A stretch of DNA of 64,000 nt, taken from Pseudomonas asplenii (lineage in GTDB: Bacteria > Pseudomonadota > Gammaproteobacteria > Pseudomonadales > Pseudomonadaceae). Positions 17,111 to 25,755 of the stretch are shown here, one piece after another (within the stretch, counting starts at the first letter, position 1; every line of letters begins with the position of its first letter). The DNA is taken from positions 3,782,001-3,846,000 of the forward strand of contig NZ_LT629777.1 in assembly GCF_900105475.1 (NCBI RefSeq), in the 5' to 3' direction. The notes beneath the pieces were generated by a model. That model made no database searches, was not told where the DNA came from, and saw only the letters and a program-made list of their open reading frames with translations. Both the position numbers and the translations under genes were made by a program.

Positions 17111-18504
17111 GCCTGCTTCCGGTGATTGTCGGCGGTGGCCCGGCAGGTATGTCCGCAGCCATCGAGCTGGCCCGCCACGGGGTGTCCAGCGTGCTGTTCG
17201 AAGAAGCCTCGCGCCTGGGCGGTGTGGTCTATCGCGGCCCCTTGCGCAGCGGCGTCGATCTCGATTACCTGGGGACGCGCTACAGTTCGACCCTGGCAAA
17301 ACTGCATGGTGAATTCTCCACCTGTGCGGACCGGGTCGATGTGCGCCTCAACACCCGCATCGTCGGTGGCGAGGGCGCGCGGACGCTGATGGCGCTGGAT
17401 GCCGATGAGTCCCTGTATTCGGTCGAGTATCCGCAACTGTTGCTGGCCTCCGGTTGTCATGAGCGCAACGTGCCGTTTCCCGGCTGGACCCTGCCCGGGG
17501 TGATGCTGCTGGGTGGACTGCAGTTGCAGATCAAGAGTGGCGTGGTCAAGCCGCTGGGCGCGACGGTCATTGCTGGCACCGGGCCGCTGCTGCCGCTGGT
17601 GGCCTGCCAACTGCATGCGGCGGGTGTGCCGGTGGCGGGTGTCTACGAGGCCTGCGCCTTTGGTCGCATTGCCCGGGAAAGCCTGGCCCTGCTGAACAAG
17701 CCGCAGATGTTTCTCGATGGCTTGAGCATGCTCGCCTACCTGAAGCGACATGGCATCCCCATGCACTATGGCTGGGGCGTGGTCCAGGCACAGGGGCAAG
17801 ACGAACTGACCCATGTGACCCTGGCACCGTATTCCGCAGACTGGCAACCGGATCTGGCGCGCGCGCATCAGCTTGAGGCCCAGACGCTGGCGGTCGGCTA
17901 CGGTTTCATTCCACGGACCCAGCTCAGCCAGCAGATGGGCCTGGCTCATGCCTTCAATGCTGATGGCTACCTGTTTGCCGAGACCAATGTCTGGCAGCAG
18001 AGCAGCGAGCCGCATATTCATCTGGCCGGCGACATGGGCGGGATTCGCGGTGGCGAAGCGGCGATGCTGGCCGGACGGATCGCCGCCGTTTCCATCCTGA
18101 TGCAGCGTGACGTACTCGATGCCGAGACAGCTCTGGCCTTGCGTCAGAGCTATCTCGACAAGTTGGCGAAGATCCGCAAGTTCCGCTCCGGTATCGACCG
18201 CTATACCCGCCGAGGCACGCGACAGATCGATCTGGCCAGGCCCGACACCGTGATCTGCCGCTGTGAACATGCGACCCGTGCCGACATCGACCTTGCGCTG
18301 TCCCAGGGGGTGCAGGACATGGCCTCGCTGAAGATGCGCACCCGTGTGAGCATGGGCGATTGCCAGGGGCGGATGTGTGTCGGTTACTGCAGTGACCGCC
18401 TGCGGGACGCCACCGGCCGCGCCGATGTCGGCTGGTTGCGGCCACGTTTTCCGATCGAGCCGATTCCTTTTTCCGCCTTCGAACAACTGGGCAAGGACGC
18501 CTGA
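17107..18504 (+). CDS. hcnB: hydrogen cyanide synthase subunit HcnB
   Basis: FAD-dependent subunit, 465 residues. The N-terminus has the dinucleotide-binding VGGGPAGMSAAIELA, a second nucleotide motif occurs at VIAGTGPLLPLVA, and the C-terminal 90 residues hold a BFD-like [2Fe-2S] region with CRCEHATRADI and CQGRMCVGYC. It receives electrons during oxidation of glycine to HCN and CO2. An in-frame extension upstream is a shadow; ATG 17107 is coupled to the hcnA stop. It is followed by hcnC after 3 bp. Confidence 0.95.
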   Translation: MSLLPVIVGGGPAGMSAAIELARHGVSSVLFEEASRLGGVVYRGPLRSGVDLDYLGTRYSSTLAKLHGEFSTCADRVDVRLNTRIVGGEGARTLMALDADESLYSVEYPQLLLASGCHERNVPFPGWTLPGVMLLGGLQLQIKSGVVKPLGATVIAGTGPLLPLVACQLHAAGVPVAGVYEACAFGRIARESLALLNKPQMFLDGLSMLAYLKRHGIPMHYGWGVVQAQGQDELTHVTLAPYSADWQPDLARAHQLEAQTLAVGYGFIPRTQLSQQMGLAHAFNADGYLFAETNVWQQSSEPHIHLAGDMGGIRGGEAAMLAGRIAAVSILMQRDVLDAETALALRQSYLDKLAKIRKFRSGIDRYTRRGTRQIDLARPDTVICRCEHATRADIDLALSQGVQDMASLKMRTRVSMGDCQGRMCVGYCSDRLRDATGRADVGWLRPRFPIEPIPFSAFEQLGKDA

Positions 18505-18507
18505 ACC

Positions 18508-19776
18508 ATGAGCAGAACCTATGATGTCGTGATTGCCGGTGGCGGTGTGATTGGTGCTTCCTGCGCCTATCACCTGTCCCGAGAGAAAAACCTGCGGATC
18601 GCCCTGATCGACGCCAAGCGTCCGGGCAATGCGACCCGCGCCTCCGCCGGAGGCCTGTGGGCCATCGGTGAGTCGGTGGGGTTGGGCTGCGGGGTGATCT
18701 TCTTTCGCATGATGTCCGCCCGGCGCCGTCGCGAAGCCCATGGCGCGGCGGTGGTGGTGGATTCCAGTACCCCGCATATCCTGCCGCAGTCGTTCTTTGA
18801 CTTTGCCTTGCAGTCCAATGCGCTGTACCCGCAGTTGCACCGCGAGTTGCTCGAACGCCATGGCATGGACTGCAAGTTCGAACGCACTGGCTTGAAATAC
18901 GTGATTTATGACGACGAGGATCGCCTGTACGCCGAACATATCGTCTCGCACATCCCGCATCTGGCGGATCAGTTGCGCTGGCTGGATCGGGACGCCCTGC
19001 GCGAGTCCGAGCCGGCGGTGAGCGGCGAAGCGCAAGGCGCGCTGGAGTTTCTCTGCGACCATCAGCTCAGCCCGTTCCGCCTGGCGGACTCCTATACCGA
19101 GGGCGCGCGGCAGAACGGTGTCGATCTGTTCTTCAACACCAACGTCACCGATGTGCTGCACCAGGGCGGTCGTGTGAGTGGTGTTCGGACAGCGGAAGAG
19201 GGCGAGTTCCATTGCTCCACCTTGATCAACGCGGCGGGGGCCTGGGCTGCCGAACTCAGCCAGCAGGCCACCGGGATCGCGATTCCGGTCAAGCCGGTCA
19301 AGGGACAGATCCTCCTGACCGAGCGCATGCCCGCTCTGTTACGCGGTTGCCTGACCACCAGTGACTGCTACATGGCGCAGAAGGACAACGGCGAGATCCT
19401 GATCGGCAGCACCACCGAGGACAAGGGCTTCGACGTGAGCACCACGTTCCCGGAAGTGGCCGGGCTGGTGCAGGGCGCCGTGCGCTGCGTGCCGCAGTTG
19501 CAGGGCGTCAACCTCAAGCGCTGCTGGGCTGGCCTGCGCCCGGGGTCGCCGGATGAATTGCCGATCCTGGGGCCGATGGCGGGTGTCGAGGGGTATCTCA
19601 ATGCCTGCGGCCATTTCCGCACCGGGATCCTGACCTCGGCGATCACCGGGGTGATGCTTGAGCGCCTGGTCAATGAAAAACCGTTGCCGCTGGATATCAC
19701 ACCGTTCCTGGCGGATCGGTTCGAAACGGCGGCGGTCGTGAAGCAGGTGCCCCAGAAGAATCTCGAGCACGCCTGA
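18508..19776 (+). CDS. hcnC: hydrogen cyanide synthase subunit HcnC
   Basis: FAD-dependent amine oxidase of the glycine oxidase/D-amino-acid dehydrogenase family, 422 residues. The N-terminal FAD motif VVIAGGGVIGASCAYHLS and the C-terminal WAGLRPGSPDELPILGP are typical. It is the likely glycine-binding catalytic subunit. ATG 18508 comes right after the hcnB stop. Last gene of the operon, closed by a hairpin at 19782-19804. The complete, uninterrupted operon predicts cyanogenesis. Confidence 0.95.
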   Translation: MSRTYDVVIAGGGVIGASCAYHLSREKNLRIALIDAKRPGNATRASAGGLWAIGESVGLGCGVIFFRMMSARRRREAHGAAVVVDSSTPHILPQSFFDFALQSNALYPQLHRELLERHGMDCKFERTGLKYVIYDDEDRLYAEHIVSHIPHLADQLRWLDRDALRESEPAVSGEAQGALEFLCDHQLSPFRLADSYTEGARQNGVDLFFNTNVTDVLHQGGRVSGVRTAEEGEFHCSTLINAAGAWAAELSQQATGIAIPVKPVKGQILLTERMPALLRGCLTTSDCYMAQKDNGEILIGSTTEDKGFDVSTTFPEVAGLVQGAVRCVPQLQGVNLKRCWAGLRPGSPDELPILGPMAGVEGYLNACGHFRTGILTSAITGVMLERLVNEKPLPLDITPFLADRFETAAVVKQVPQKNLEHA

Positions 19777-19781
19777 AGTCC

Positions 19782-19804
19782 GCGGGAGCGCTCGCCGCTC
19801 CCGC
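19782..19804. terminator. hairpin between hcnC and antitoxin gene
   Basis: GCGGGAGCG pairs with CGCTCCCGC around a 5-nt loop; it lies between convergent genes and lacks a strong T-run. Confidence 0.5.
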
Positions 19805-19807
19805 CAC

Positions 19808-20122
19808 TCAACCCAGGGACGCCAGGTGTTCTACCGTCTCCGGGTACTTCTCCACCAGCCGGATCAAGGTCGTGGCCTGGGCATTCGGCCGGGCCCGCCC
19901 TTGTTCCCAGTTCTCCAGGGTACGGGTATTGGTGCGCAGGTACATGGCGAACACGGCCCGCGACAGTTTCAACTGATTACGAATGGCCACCAGCTCCTCG
20001 GCACCGAGCGGCTGCAGCTTGTTCAACTGGACCTTGTGGGTGCGCAGGGTGACTTTCCCCTGGCGCTCGTCGGCCAGGGCATCGAAGCCCTCGACCAGTT
20101 CTGCAAAGATGTCACGTTTCAT
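19808..20122 (-). CDS. HigA-type helix-turn-helix antitoxin
   Basis: 104-residue protein with a C-terminal Xre-like HTH: LSRAVFAMYLRTNTRTLENWEQGRARPNAQ, where NWEQGRARP is the classic recognition segment. The N-terminal 40 residues are probably the toxin-neutralising part. It overlaps the upstream toxin gene by 11 nt, the toxin-first order of HigBA modules. Antitoxins of this class repress their own promoter. Confidence 0.85.
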   Translation of the reverse strand: MKRDIFAELVEGFDALADERQGKVTLRTHKVQLNKLQPLGAEELVAIRNQLKLSRAVFAMYLRTNTRTLENWEQGRARPNAQATTLIRLVEKYPETVEHLASLG

Positions 20123-20462
20123 GATGTTTTCTTGCCTCTATCTCCAGGAACAGAAGCCGTTTCAGCACGGTTTTCTGTTGTGAACTCAAGTCGTCCTGCT
20201 CGTCCTTGTCGTACAGGGTGAACAGCCAGAACCGCGCACCTTGCGGCCACCAGTAGTCGATCACCCGGATGCCGCCCCGCTTGCCTTTCTGCCGCTGCAT
20301 GTCCATGCAACGCACCTTGCGCAACCCGCCGGTACCTTGAATCACGTCACCGGCTTCAGGGTTATGCATCAGCGCCAGTTGAAAACAGCGAAAGGCTTCA
20401 TCACCCAGACAGGTTTTGCGGTGACGTTCGAAAGGCGGCAATTCGATAAACAGAGCATTCAT
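20112..20462 (-). CDS. HigB/RelE-family toxin
   Basis: 116-residue basic protein similar to HigB2-type mRNA interferases, with GGLRKVRCMDMQRQKGKRGGIRVIDYWW followed by FWLFTLYDKDEQDDLSSQQK, the beta-strand/helix order of the RelE fold and the YxKxE-like segment of this subgroup. First gene of the pair. No Shine-Dalgarno is visible before ATG 20462, so translation is probably weak or starts on a very short leader. Ribosome-dependent mRNA cleavage is inferred from the family. Confidence 0.82.
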   Translation of the reverse strand: MNALFIELPPFERHRKTCLGDEAFRCFQLALMHNPEAGDVIQGTGGLRKVRCMDMQRQKGKRGGIRVIDYWWPQGARFWLFTLYDKDEQDDLSSQQKTVLKRLLFLEIEARKHHET

Positions 20463-20468
20463 TATTTG

Positions 20469-20486
20469 TACGCTATCTACGTATAG
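20469..20486. promoter_or_regulatory. palindromic site at the toxin-antitoxin promoter
   Basis: Two interlocking inverted repeats lie just upstream of the toxin start: TACG-N7-CGTA (20469-20472/20480-20483) and CTAT-N6-ATAG (20473-20476/20483-20486). Autoregulatory binding by the antitoxin is the likely role. Confidence 0.4.
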
Positions 20487-20625
20487 AATGAAATGGAGAA
20501 TTTGTATCTGTTTTCACCTTAGTTGAGGCCTGACAGCTGATTTGTCGGACTTTTCTGGCAGGTCTATGGCTTTGGGCGATGGAGTGCGTCTGAAGGGAGA
20601 ATGTGGTGTGCCGCTTTGATGAAAC

Positions 20626-21489
20626 TCAGATCATCGGGTCCCAGCGCTGGGACCAGTCGGTGTCGGCCTTGACGATTTCGCGTAGAAGCTCGAAGGCTTT
20701 CTGCAGGGCGGCCGAGTCCCGCTCGCGGGCGTATACCAGATAGGTCGGGTAGCTGAACTCCGGTGCCTTGGGCACCCGCTCCATCACACCACTGTCCAGG
20801 TAGCTCTGGATCACGCGGGTGCGGAAATAGCCGGAGCCACCGTTACCCAGGATGAACTGCAGAGCCACCGGGCCCAGGTTGAAGCTGGCGGCGGCGCGGG
20901 CCTTGTCCGGCAGCGCAGCGTCGTGCTGGCGACGGAAGCCTTCACCCCAGTCGATATACACATAGGGCTCGGGCTTTTCCGTCAAGCGCACCAGGATCAG
21001 TTTTTCCTCCAGCAACTGCTCCACCTGCAGCCCCGGCCAGTAGGCTGGCTGATAGACCAGCGCGGCATCGAGCACACCCAGTTCGAGCTGGCGCAGCAAC
21101 TGCTCGCCATCACGGATTTCCGTGCGCAGGGCATGGGTCGGGATATGTTCGCGCAAAGCGTTGGCCCAACTGAGAATCAGCGGGTTGCACAGGCTGACTT
21201 CGCCGCCGATGTGCAGCACGTTGTTGAACCCTTCCGGCAACGGCAGATCGCGCCGGGCCGCATCCCAGGTCTCTACCAGTTGATTGGCGTAGACCACGAA
21301 AGCCTCGCCGTCGGCGGTCAACCGGGCGCCGGCGCGATTGCGTACGAACAATCTGGCATCGAGCTGGCTCTCGAGCTTCTGTACCCGTGCGGTGATCGCG
21401 GTCTGGGTCACGTGCAGTTTCTCGGCGGCGGCCACCAGGCTGCCGCAGCGGGCGATTTCGAGAAAGGTGCGGGCGAGGTCGATGTCCAT
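20626..21489 (-). CDS. LysR-family transcriptional regulator
   Basis: 287-residue regulator. The N-terminal winged HTH is clear (ARTFLEIARCGSLVAAAEKLHVTQTAITARVQKLE), followed by a periplasmic-binding-like effector domain from about residue 90. ATG 21489 removes 9 unsupported upstream codons and matches the usual MDIDLxRTFLEI start. Divergent from the metalloprotease gene, 410 bp away, so it could regulate that gene, but LysR targets cannot be read from sequence. Confidence 0.85.
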   Translation of the reverse strand: MDIDLARTFLEIARCGSLVAAAEKLHVTQTAITARVQKLESQLDARLFVRNRAGARLTADGEAFVVYANQLVETWDAARRDLPLPEGFNNVLHIGGEVSLCNPLILSWANALREHIPTHALRTEIRDGEQLLRQLELGVLDAALVYQPAYWPGLQVEQLLEEKLILVRLTEKPEPYVYIDWGEGFRRQHDAALPDKARAAASFNLGPVALQFILGNGGSGYFRTRVIQSYLDSGVMERVPKAPEFSYPTYLVYARERDSAALQKAFELLREIVKADTDWSQRWDPMI

Positions 21490-21899
21490 GGGGCATCCGG
21501 AAGCCTTGGGTAGCACAGTGTAATCGGATCGGGTCTACGCCGCCCGTGTCGCCTGGATCGGTGATGCGTGGGGGGAACAATTATCGGGTCGGTTCGCGTA
21601 CCCGGCGATTTTATGTCTAGACTCTCCTGTGCAGTGCAACAGGCCCTTTACTGTCCAGGGTACTGGTCAAGGCCGGACGTCTGTTTCACTTGGGAAAGGC
21701 AGTAGGCGTGGTTATCCAGTCAGCTCCCGTCGTATTGAAACGGCTTTCGAATGCCCGCGAGCAGGTGTTTGAGTCGTAGGGTGCGTGTCAGCGCCCCCAT
21801 CATGTTGTAGCGCGTAGTCGATCGTCACCAGCACCCCACGAAAACATACATGTGCGAACTGCCAAGGCAGCGCCTTGTCCGTTCGAATGGGAGAGTGTC
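21490..21899. other. 410-bp intergenic region, no gene seen
   Basis: The gap between the divergent LysR and metalloprotease genes has no supportable ORF. It contains an 8-bp palindrome GTCTAGAC (21615-21622) within a TTATGTCTAGACT stretch that could serve as a -10 region. Confidence 0.35.
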
Positions 21900-24107
21900 A
21901 TGACTTTTCACCTGTCTGGTGCGCGATCCGGTTCATGGAAACGCTACAGCGGCTTCGCGTGGATTCTCTGTCTGTTGATCGTTGCCCCCGGCTCATGGGC
22001 GGCAGACAGCTTTCTGACGATCGAGCCCGCGCAATCGCCACAGCAGATGCGGCAAAGCGGTGATCCGGCGTTGTCGGCGGTTCTGGAGACCCAGGCGTTC
22101 AGCTCGGTACAACGGGTCCGGGCCAATGCCGATCTGTTGTCCGATCAACTCGATGTGTTGCGCATACCGCTGGGCAATGGCCGGGTGGTCAGCGCGCGCA
22201 AGCTGTTTTATCGCACCAACGCCAGTGGGTCGGTCTGGCGAGGTGAGGTCTTCGTCCCGGGGGAGAACAGTCGAGTTGCTGCCGAAGACGAGCGGCTGAT
22301 CGATGAGTTGAACTCGGTGATTCTGGTGCGTAACGCTGATCAGATCACCGGGATCATCCGGGTGGGCGGTGAGGTACATAGAATCCTGCCACTCACTCAG
22401 GGAGGGCAGGTTCTGGTGCAGGTCGACCCCAGCAAAAAGCGCCACTTCGATGAGGGTTCCGATCAGCGCCGGCATGTCAGCGGCAAGGGCGCGGACGTGC
22501 CAGCTTCGGAGGCGGTCGCCGCGTCGCGCCCGCGTGACGGGATCAGCACGATCCGGGTCATGATCGTCGCCACGCCCCTGGCGGTGGACAGGCTCGGCGG
22601 CGAGGCCGGGCTACAGGCCCAGGCTGCGCTGGTGATGGAGGAGTCGAATCAGTCCTTCGTCAACAGTGGTATTCCCACCCGGTTCGAGAGCGCTGGTACC
22701 TATATCCTCAAGTATGCCCAGCAGGCCCAGGCAGACGGCGATCGGTTGCTGGACAAGATCGAGAGCCGGTCGGACCCGGACCTCGGGGCCCCGACCTGGG
22801 CGTTACGTGATGAACACCGCGCGGACCTGGTGGTGCTGGTGGCGGATATCCGTTCCTATTGCGGCCTGGCCACGCTCAATTCGAGCAAGGCCACGGCCTA
22901 TGGCGCGATCGACTGGACATGCTTCTCGGACGGCACGACGGTCCAGCACGAAATCGGCCACAACATCGGTGCCGACCATACACCGGAGGAGGCGCAAGGC
23001 AATGCGTTTCCCTATGGTTCCGGTCATCAGAAAACCTCGGGCGATCTGCGTTGGTCGACGATCATGGCGCCTTACTGTTCGCGTTGCACGGTGATCAACT
23101 ACTGGTCCAACCCCTATCGCACCTACAAGGAGGCGCCCTTGGGCGTGGTGAATGTCAGTGACAACGCCCGGGTCTGGGGCGTGCGCGCACCCGTGGTGGC
23201 GAATTTCTACCCTGATCCGGTGGAGGCCAATCCGCCCTATGCGGTTGCCCGGGCGGAGCCTTCTGCGGTGCTCGGTGCACAGGTGGTGCGACTCGATGGC
23301 TCGCAGTCTTCCGACCCGGCGGGAGGGGCGTTGCGTTATCGCTGGGAACAGACCGACGGCACGCCAGACGTCAGTATCGCCGGCAGTTCGGCAAGGGAGG
23401 CGCGGGCGAGCATACCGGCGGTGAACCGCAGCAGCCATTTCACCTTCCGCCTGACCGTGACCAATAGCGACGAACTGAGCGACAGCCAGGACGTGAACGT
23501 CAACGCCGAGCCGGTCAGCCTGGTTCCCGTGGCCATTATCACCGCCCATGAGCAGGTCGAAGTCGGCAAGCCCCTCGATTTTTCGGCAGCGGCGTCGACC
23601 GGCAATCAACTGGCTTACACATGGCGCTTGCCCGACTTCACCCCTGCCAGTTCCAGCAGCCAGCGGATTGTCGCCATCGCACCGGCCACGGTCGGTCAGC
23701 GTACGGTGCAACTCAGCGTGCGCGACGCCCAGGGCCGCGAGGCTGTGAAAACCCAGGTTGTCCGGGTTGTCGCCGGTTCCGGCGGCGGAGACGGCTGTGT
23801 TCCGAGCGATCCGGGCGCCGGGCAATATCCGCGATGGGATTCGCTCAAGACGTACGTTGGCGGCGATACGGTGCAGCACAATGGAGTGATCTGGCGAGCC
23901 GGTTGGTCGAGCCGTGGTGTTTCACCGGACAAGACCGATGCCTTTACCCTGGTCAGCGCACTGCCGGTGCCGTGGCAGGCCGGGCGGCCTTATGTCGCTG
24001 GCAACCAGGTGATCCACGCGGGCAAGTCGTACCAGGCCAAGTACTGGGTCAACACCGCTCCCCCTGGGGCGGCCTGGACACTGCTGGGTGACCACCCTTG
24101 CCCATGA
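21900..24107 (+). CDS. secreted zinc metalloprotease with PKD-like and chitin-binding-like modules
   Basis: 735-residue exported protease. A signal peptide (hydrophobic WILCLLIVA, cleavage near SWA-AD) is followed by a prodomain of about 180 residues, then a reprolysin-like catalytic domain with HEIGHNIGADH at 350-360, three zinc ligands and the catalytic Glu, and a downstream Met-turn STIMAPY. Two PKD/Ig-like repeats follow (about 440-530 and 535-625; DGSQSSDPAGG marks the first), then two CBM5/12-like repeats with aromatic clusters (YPRWDSLKTYVGGDTV and PWQAGRPYVAGNQVI). ATG 21900 has GGGAG ahead; a GTG 48 nt upstream is rejected. It may attack chitin-associated proteins outside the cell; secretion is probably Sec plus type II. 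Confidence 0.88.
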   Translation: MTFHLSGARSGSWKRYSGFAWILCLLIVAPGSWAADSFLTIEPAQSPQQMRQSGDPALSAVLETQAFSSVQRVRANADLLSDQLDVLRIPLGNGRVVSARKLFYRTNASGSVWRGEVFVPGENSRVAAEDERLIDELNSVILVRNADQITGIIRVGGEVHRILPLTQGGQVLVQVDPSKKRHFDEGSDQRRHVSGKGADVPASEAVAASRPRDGISTIRVMIVATPLAVDRLGGEAGLQAQAALVMEESNQSFVNSGIPTRFESAGTYILKYAQQAQADGDRLLDKIESRSDPDLGAPTWALRDEHRADLVVLVADIRSYCGLATLNSSKATAYGAIDWTCFSDGTTVQHEIGHNIGADHTPEEAQGNAFPYGSGHQKTSGDLRWSTIMAPYCSRCTVINYWSNPYRTYKEAPLGVVNVSDNARVWGVRAPVVANFYPDPVEANPPYAVARAEPSAVLGAQVVRLDGSQSSDPAGGALRYRWEQTDGTPDVSIAGSSAREARASIPAVNRSSHFTFRLTVTNSDELSDSQDVNVNAEPVSLVPVAIITAHEQVEVGKPLDFSAAASTGNQLAYTWRLPDFTPASSSSQRIVAIAPATVGQRTVQLSVRDAQGREAVKTQVVRVVAGSGGGDGCVPSDPGAGQYPRWDSLKTYVGGDTVQHNGVIWRAGWSSRGVSPDKTDAFTLVSALPVPWQAGRPYVAGNQVIHAGKSYQAKYWVNTAPPGAAWTLLGDHPCP

Positions 24108-24123
24108 ATCATGGATGAGCAGA

Positions 24124-24145
24124 CGCCCCGAACGGGTTCGGGGCG
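24124..24145. terminator. hairpin between convergent genes
   Basis: CGCCCCGAA pairs with TTCGGGGCG around CGGG. It lies between the metalloprotease and mntH stops; no T-run. Confidence 0.5.
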
Positions 24146-24153
24146 CTGGCGGG

Positions 24154-25476
24154 TCATTCGCTGAAAATCTGCGCGATCAGCCAGATGTTCGCCGTGCTGA
24201 TCGCGACGAACAGCAGCCAGGCCAGGCCCTTGGTGTACCAGCGGTTGACGAACTCGCCCATCAGGCGTTCGTCACTGGTCAGGCGGATCAGCGGGTACAG
24301 GGCAAAAGGCAGTTGCAGGCTCAGGACCACCTGGCTCAGCACCAGCAACTTGCCCACGGCTCCTTCGCCCATCAGCCAGACGCCGATGAAAGCCGGGATC
24401 AGCGCCAGCCCGCGAGTGATCAGGCGGCGTTGCCAGCAGGGGATCTTCAGGTTCAGGTAGCCTTCCATGATCACCTGGCCGGCAATGGTGCCGGTGAAGG
24501 TCGAGCTTTGCCCCGAGGCCAGCAGCGCGACACCGAACAGAATACTGGCGAAGGCCCCGCCCACCAGCGGGTCGAGCAGGTGATAGGCGTCCTGGATTTC
24601 CACCACATCGGTGTGCCCCGACTGGTGGAAGGCCGCCGCTGCGAGAATCAGGATCGCCGCGTTGACCAGCAGTGCCAGGGCCAGCGAGCCGATGGTGTCG
24701 AAGCGTGCCAGGTGTACGGCATCACGTCGGCTGGCAAGGTCGTTGCCGACCAGTCGGGTCTGAACGATGGACGTGTGCAAGTAGAGGTTATGCGGCATCA
24801 CCGTGGCCCCGAGGATGCCGATGGCCAGGTACAGCGGTGCAGTTTCGCTCAGCGCTGAGACCGATGGTTTGAAACCGTCGAACACAGCCGGCCAGTAGGG
24901 CTTGATCAGGACCAGTTCGATGAAGAAGCACACGCCGATGGTCGCTACCAGCACCAGCATGATCGCTTCCAGACGTCGGAAACCTCGGTTTTGCAAGGCC
25001 AGGATCAGCAGGGTATCGAAGGCCGTGAGGACGATGCCGAAGGTCAGCGAGCAGCCCAGCAGCAGGTGGAAGGCCAGGGCGCAGCCGAGCACTTCGGCCA
25101 GGTCCGTGGCAATAATGGAAATTTCCGCGAGCAGCCACTGGGCCATCGTCGAGCGGCGGCTGTAGCGATCCCGGCACAGTTGCGCCAGGTCGCGGCCGGT
25201 GGCGATTCCCAGGCGTGAGCACAGGCATTGCACGGCCATGCCTGCGAGGCTCGCCAGCAGCACCACGAACAGCAGGCTGTAGCCATAGCGCGAGCCGGCC
25301 TCGATCGCGGTGGCCCAGTTGCCCGGGTCCATGTAGCCGATGGAGACCAGCAGACCGGGGCCGGCGAAACGCAGCGCCCGCTTGAAGAACGGCGCGCTGC
25401 TGTCGACGGCGATCGAGCCGTTCACTTCAGAAGGGCAGAAAGGGGCGGTGGCAACTTTGGGCAGACTGAATTTCAC
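24154..25476 (-). CDS. mntH: Nramp-family Mn2+ transporter
   Basis: Inner-membrane proton-coupled divalent metal importer, about 440 residues and 11 membrane segments. The two metal-binding signatures are present: GYMDPGNWATA in TM1 and GATVMPHNLYLH in TM6. The start is uncertain: GTG 25476 with TTGGAT ahead is preferred to an in-frame TTG at 25488. The N-terminus (before FAGPGLLVSIGY) is about 35 residues long, slightly more than in E. coli. A Fur-like palindrome lies upstream. Mn2+ is the expected main substrate. Confidence 0.93.
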   Translation of the reverse strand: MKFSLPKVATAPFCPSEVNGSIAVDSSAPFFKRALRFAGPGLLVSIGYMDPGNWATAIEAGSRYGYSLLFVVLLASLAGMAVQCLCSRLGIATGRDLAQLCRDRYSRRSTMAQWLLAEISIIATDLAEVLGCALAFHLLLGCSLTFGIVLTAFDTLLILALQNRGFRRLEAIMLVLVATIGVCFFIELVLIKPYWPAVFDGFKPSVSALSETAPLYLAIGILGATVMPHNLYLHTSIVQTRLVGNDLASRRDAVHLARFDTIGSLALALLVNAAILILAAAAFHQSGHTDVVEIQDAYHLLDPLVGGAFASILFGVALLASGQSSTFTGTIAGQVIMEGYLNLKIPCWQRRLITRGLALIPAFIGVWLMGEGAVGKLLVLSQVVLSLQLPFALYPLIRLTSDERLMGEFVNRWYTKGLAWLLFVAISTANIWLIAQIFSE

Positions 25477-25606
25477 ACGGCGATCCAAGGCTGGGTAGGG
25501 AGGTTCCCCAGCTTAGACGCTTGCAGCCTGTGGCCCAAGCCCGACGGGTTGTGTTCGGCATCTTGCGGGTGCTCCAGTGTGCGCGAATTCGTCGGGCATG
25601 AATCTA

Positions 25607-25625
25607 CATAATAATTATTTACATT
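25607..25625. promoter_or_regulatory. Fur-like AT-rich palindrome upstream of mntH
   Basis: The 19-bp stretch matches about 11 of 19 positions of the Fur consensus and is centred on the perfect palindrome AATAATTATT. It lies about 130 bp before mntH. A metal-dependent repressor (Fur or MntR) is plausible. Confidence 0.35.
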
Positions 25626-25755
25626 GATAGATAAAAATCATTTGCGCATGAGGGCGCGCTGGACACAGGAAAAGGTCTGGCGAGTCATGCGTGCCAAGGT
25701 AGGGAAAGGGGTCAGGAGCCCGTGACGTCTGGCGCCACGGGTGAATGCCGGGCGC

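Noticed and set aside
16834..19212. 792-codon minus-strand frame opposite hcnABC
   Set aside because: Shadow of GC-rich coding sequence; it crosses three genuine genes and has no recognisable domain.
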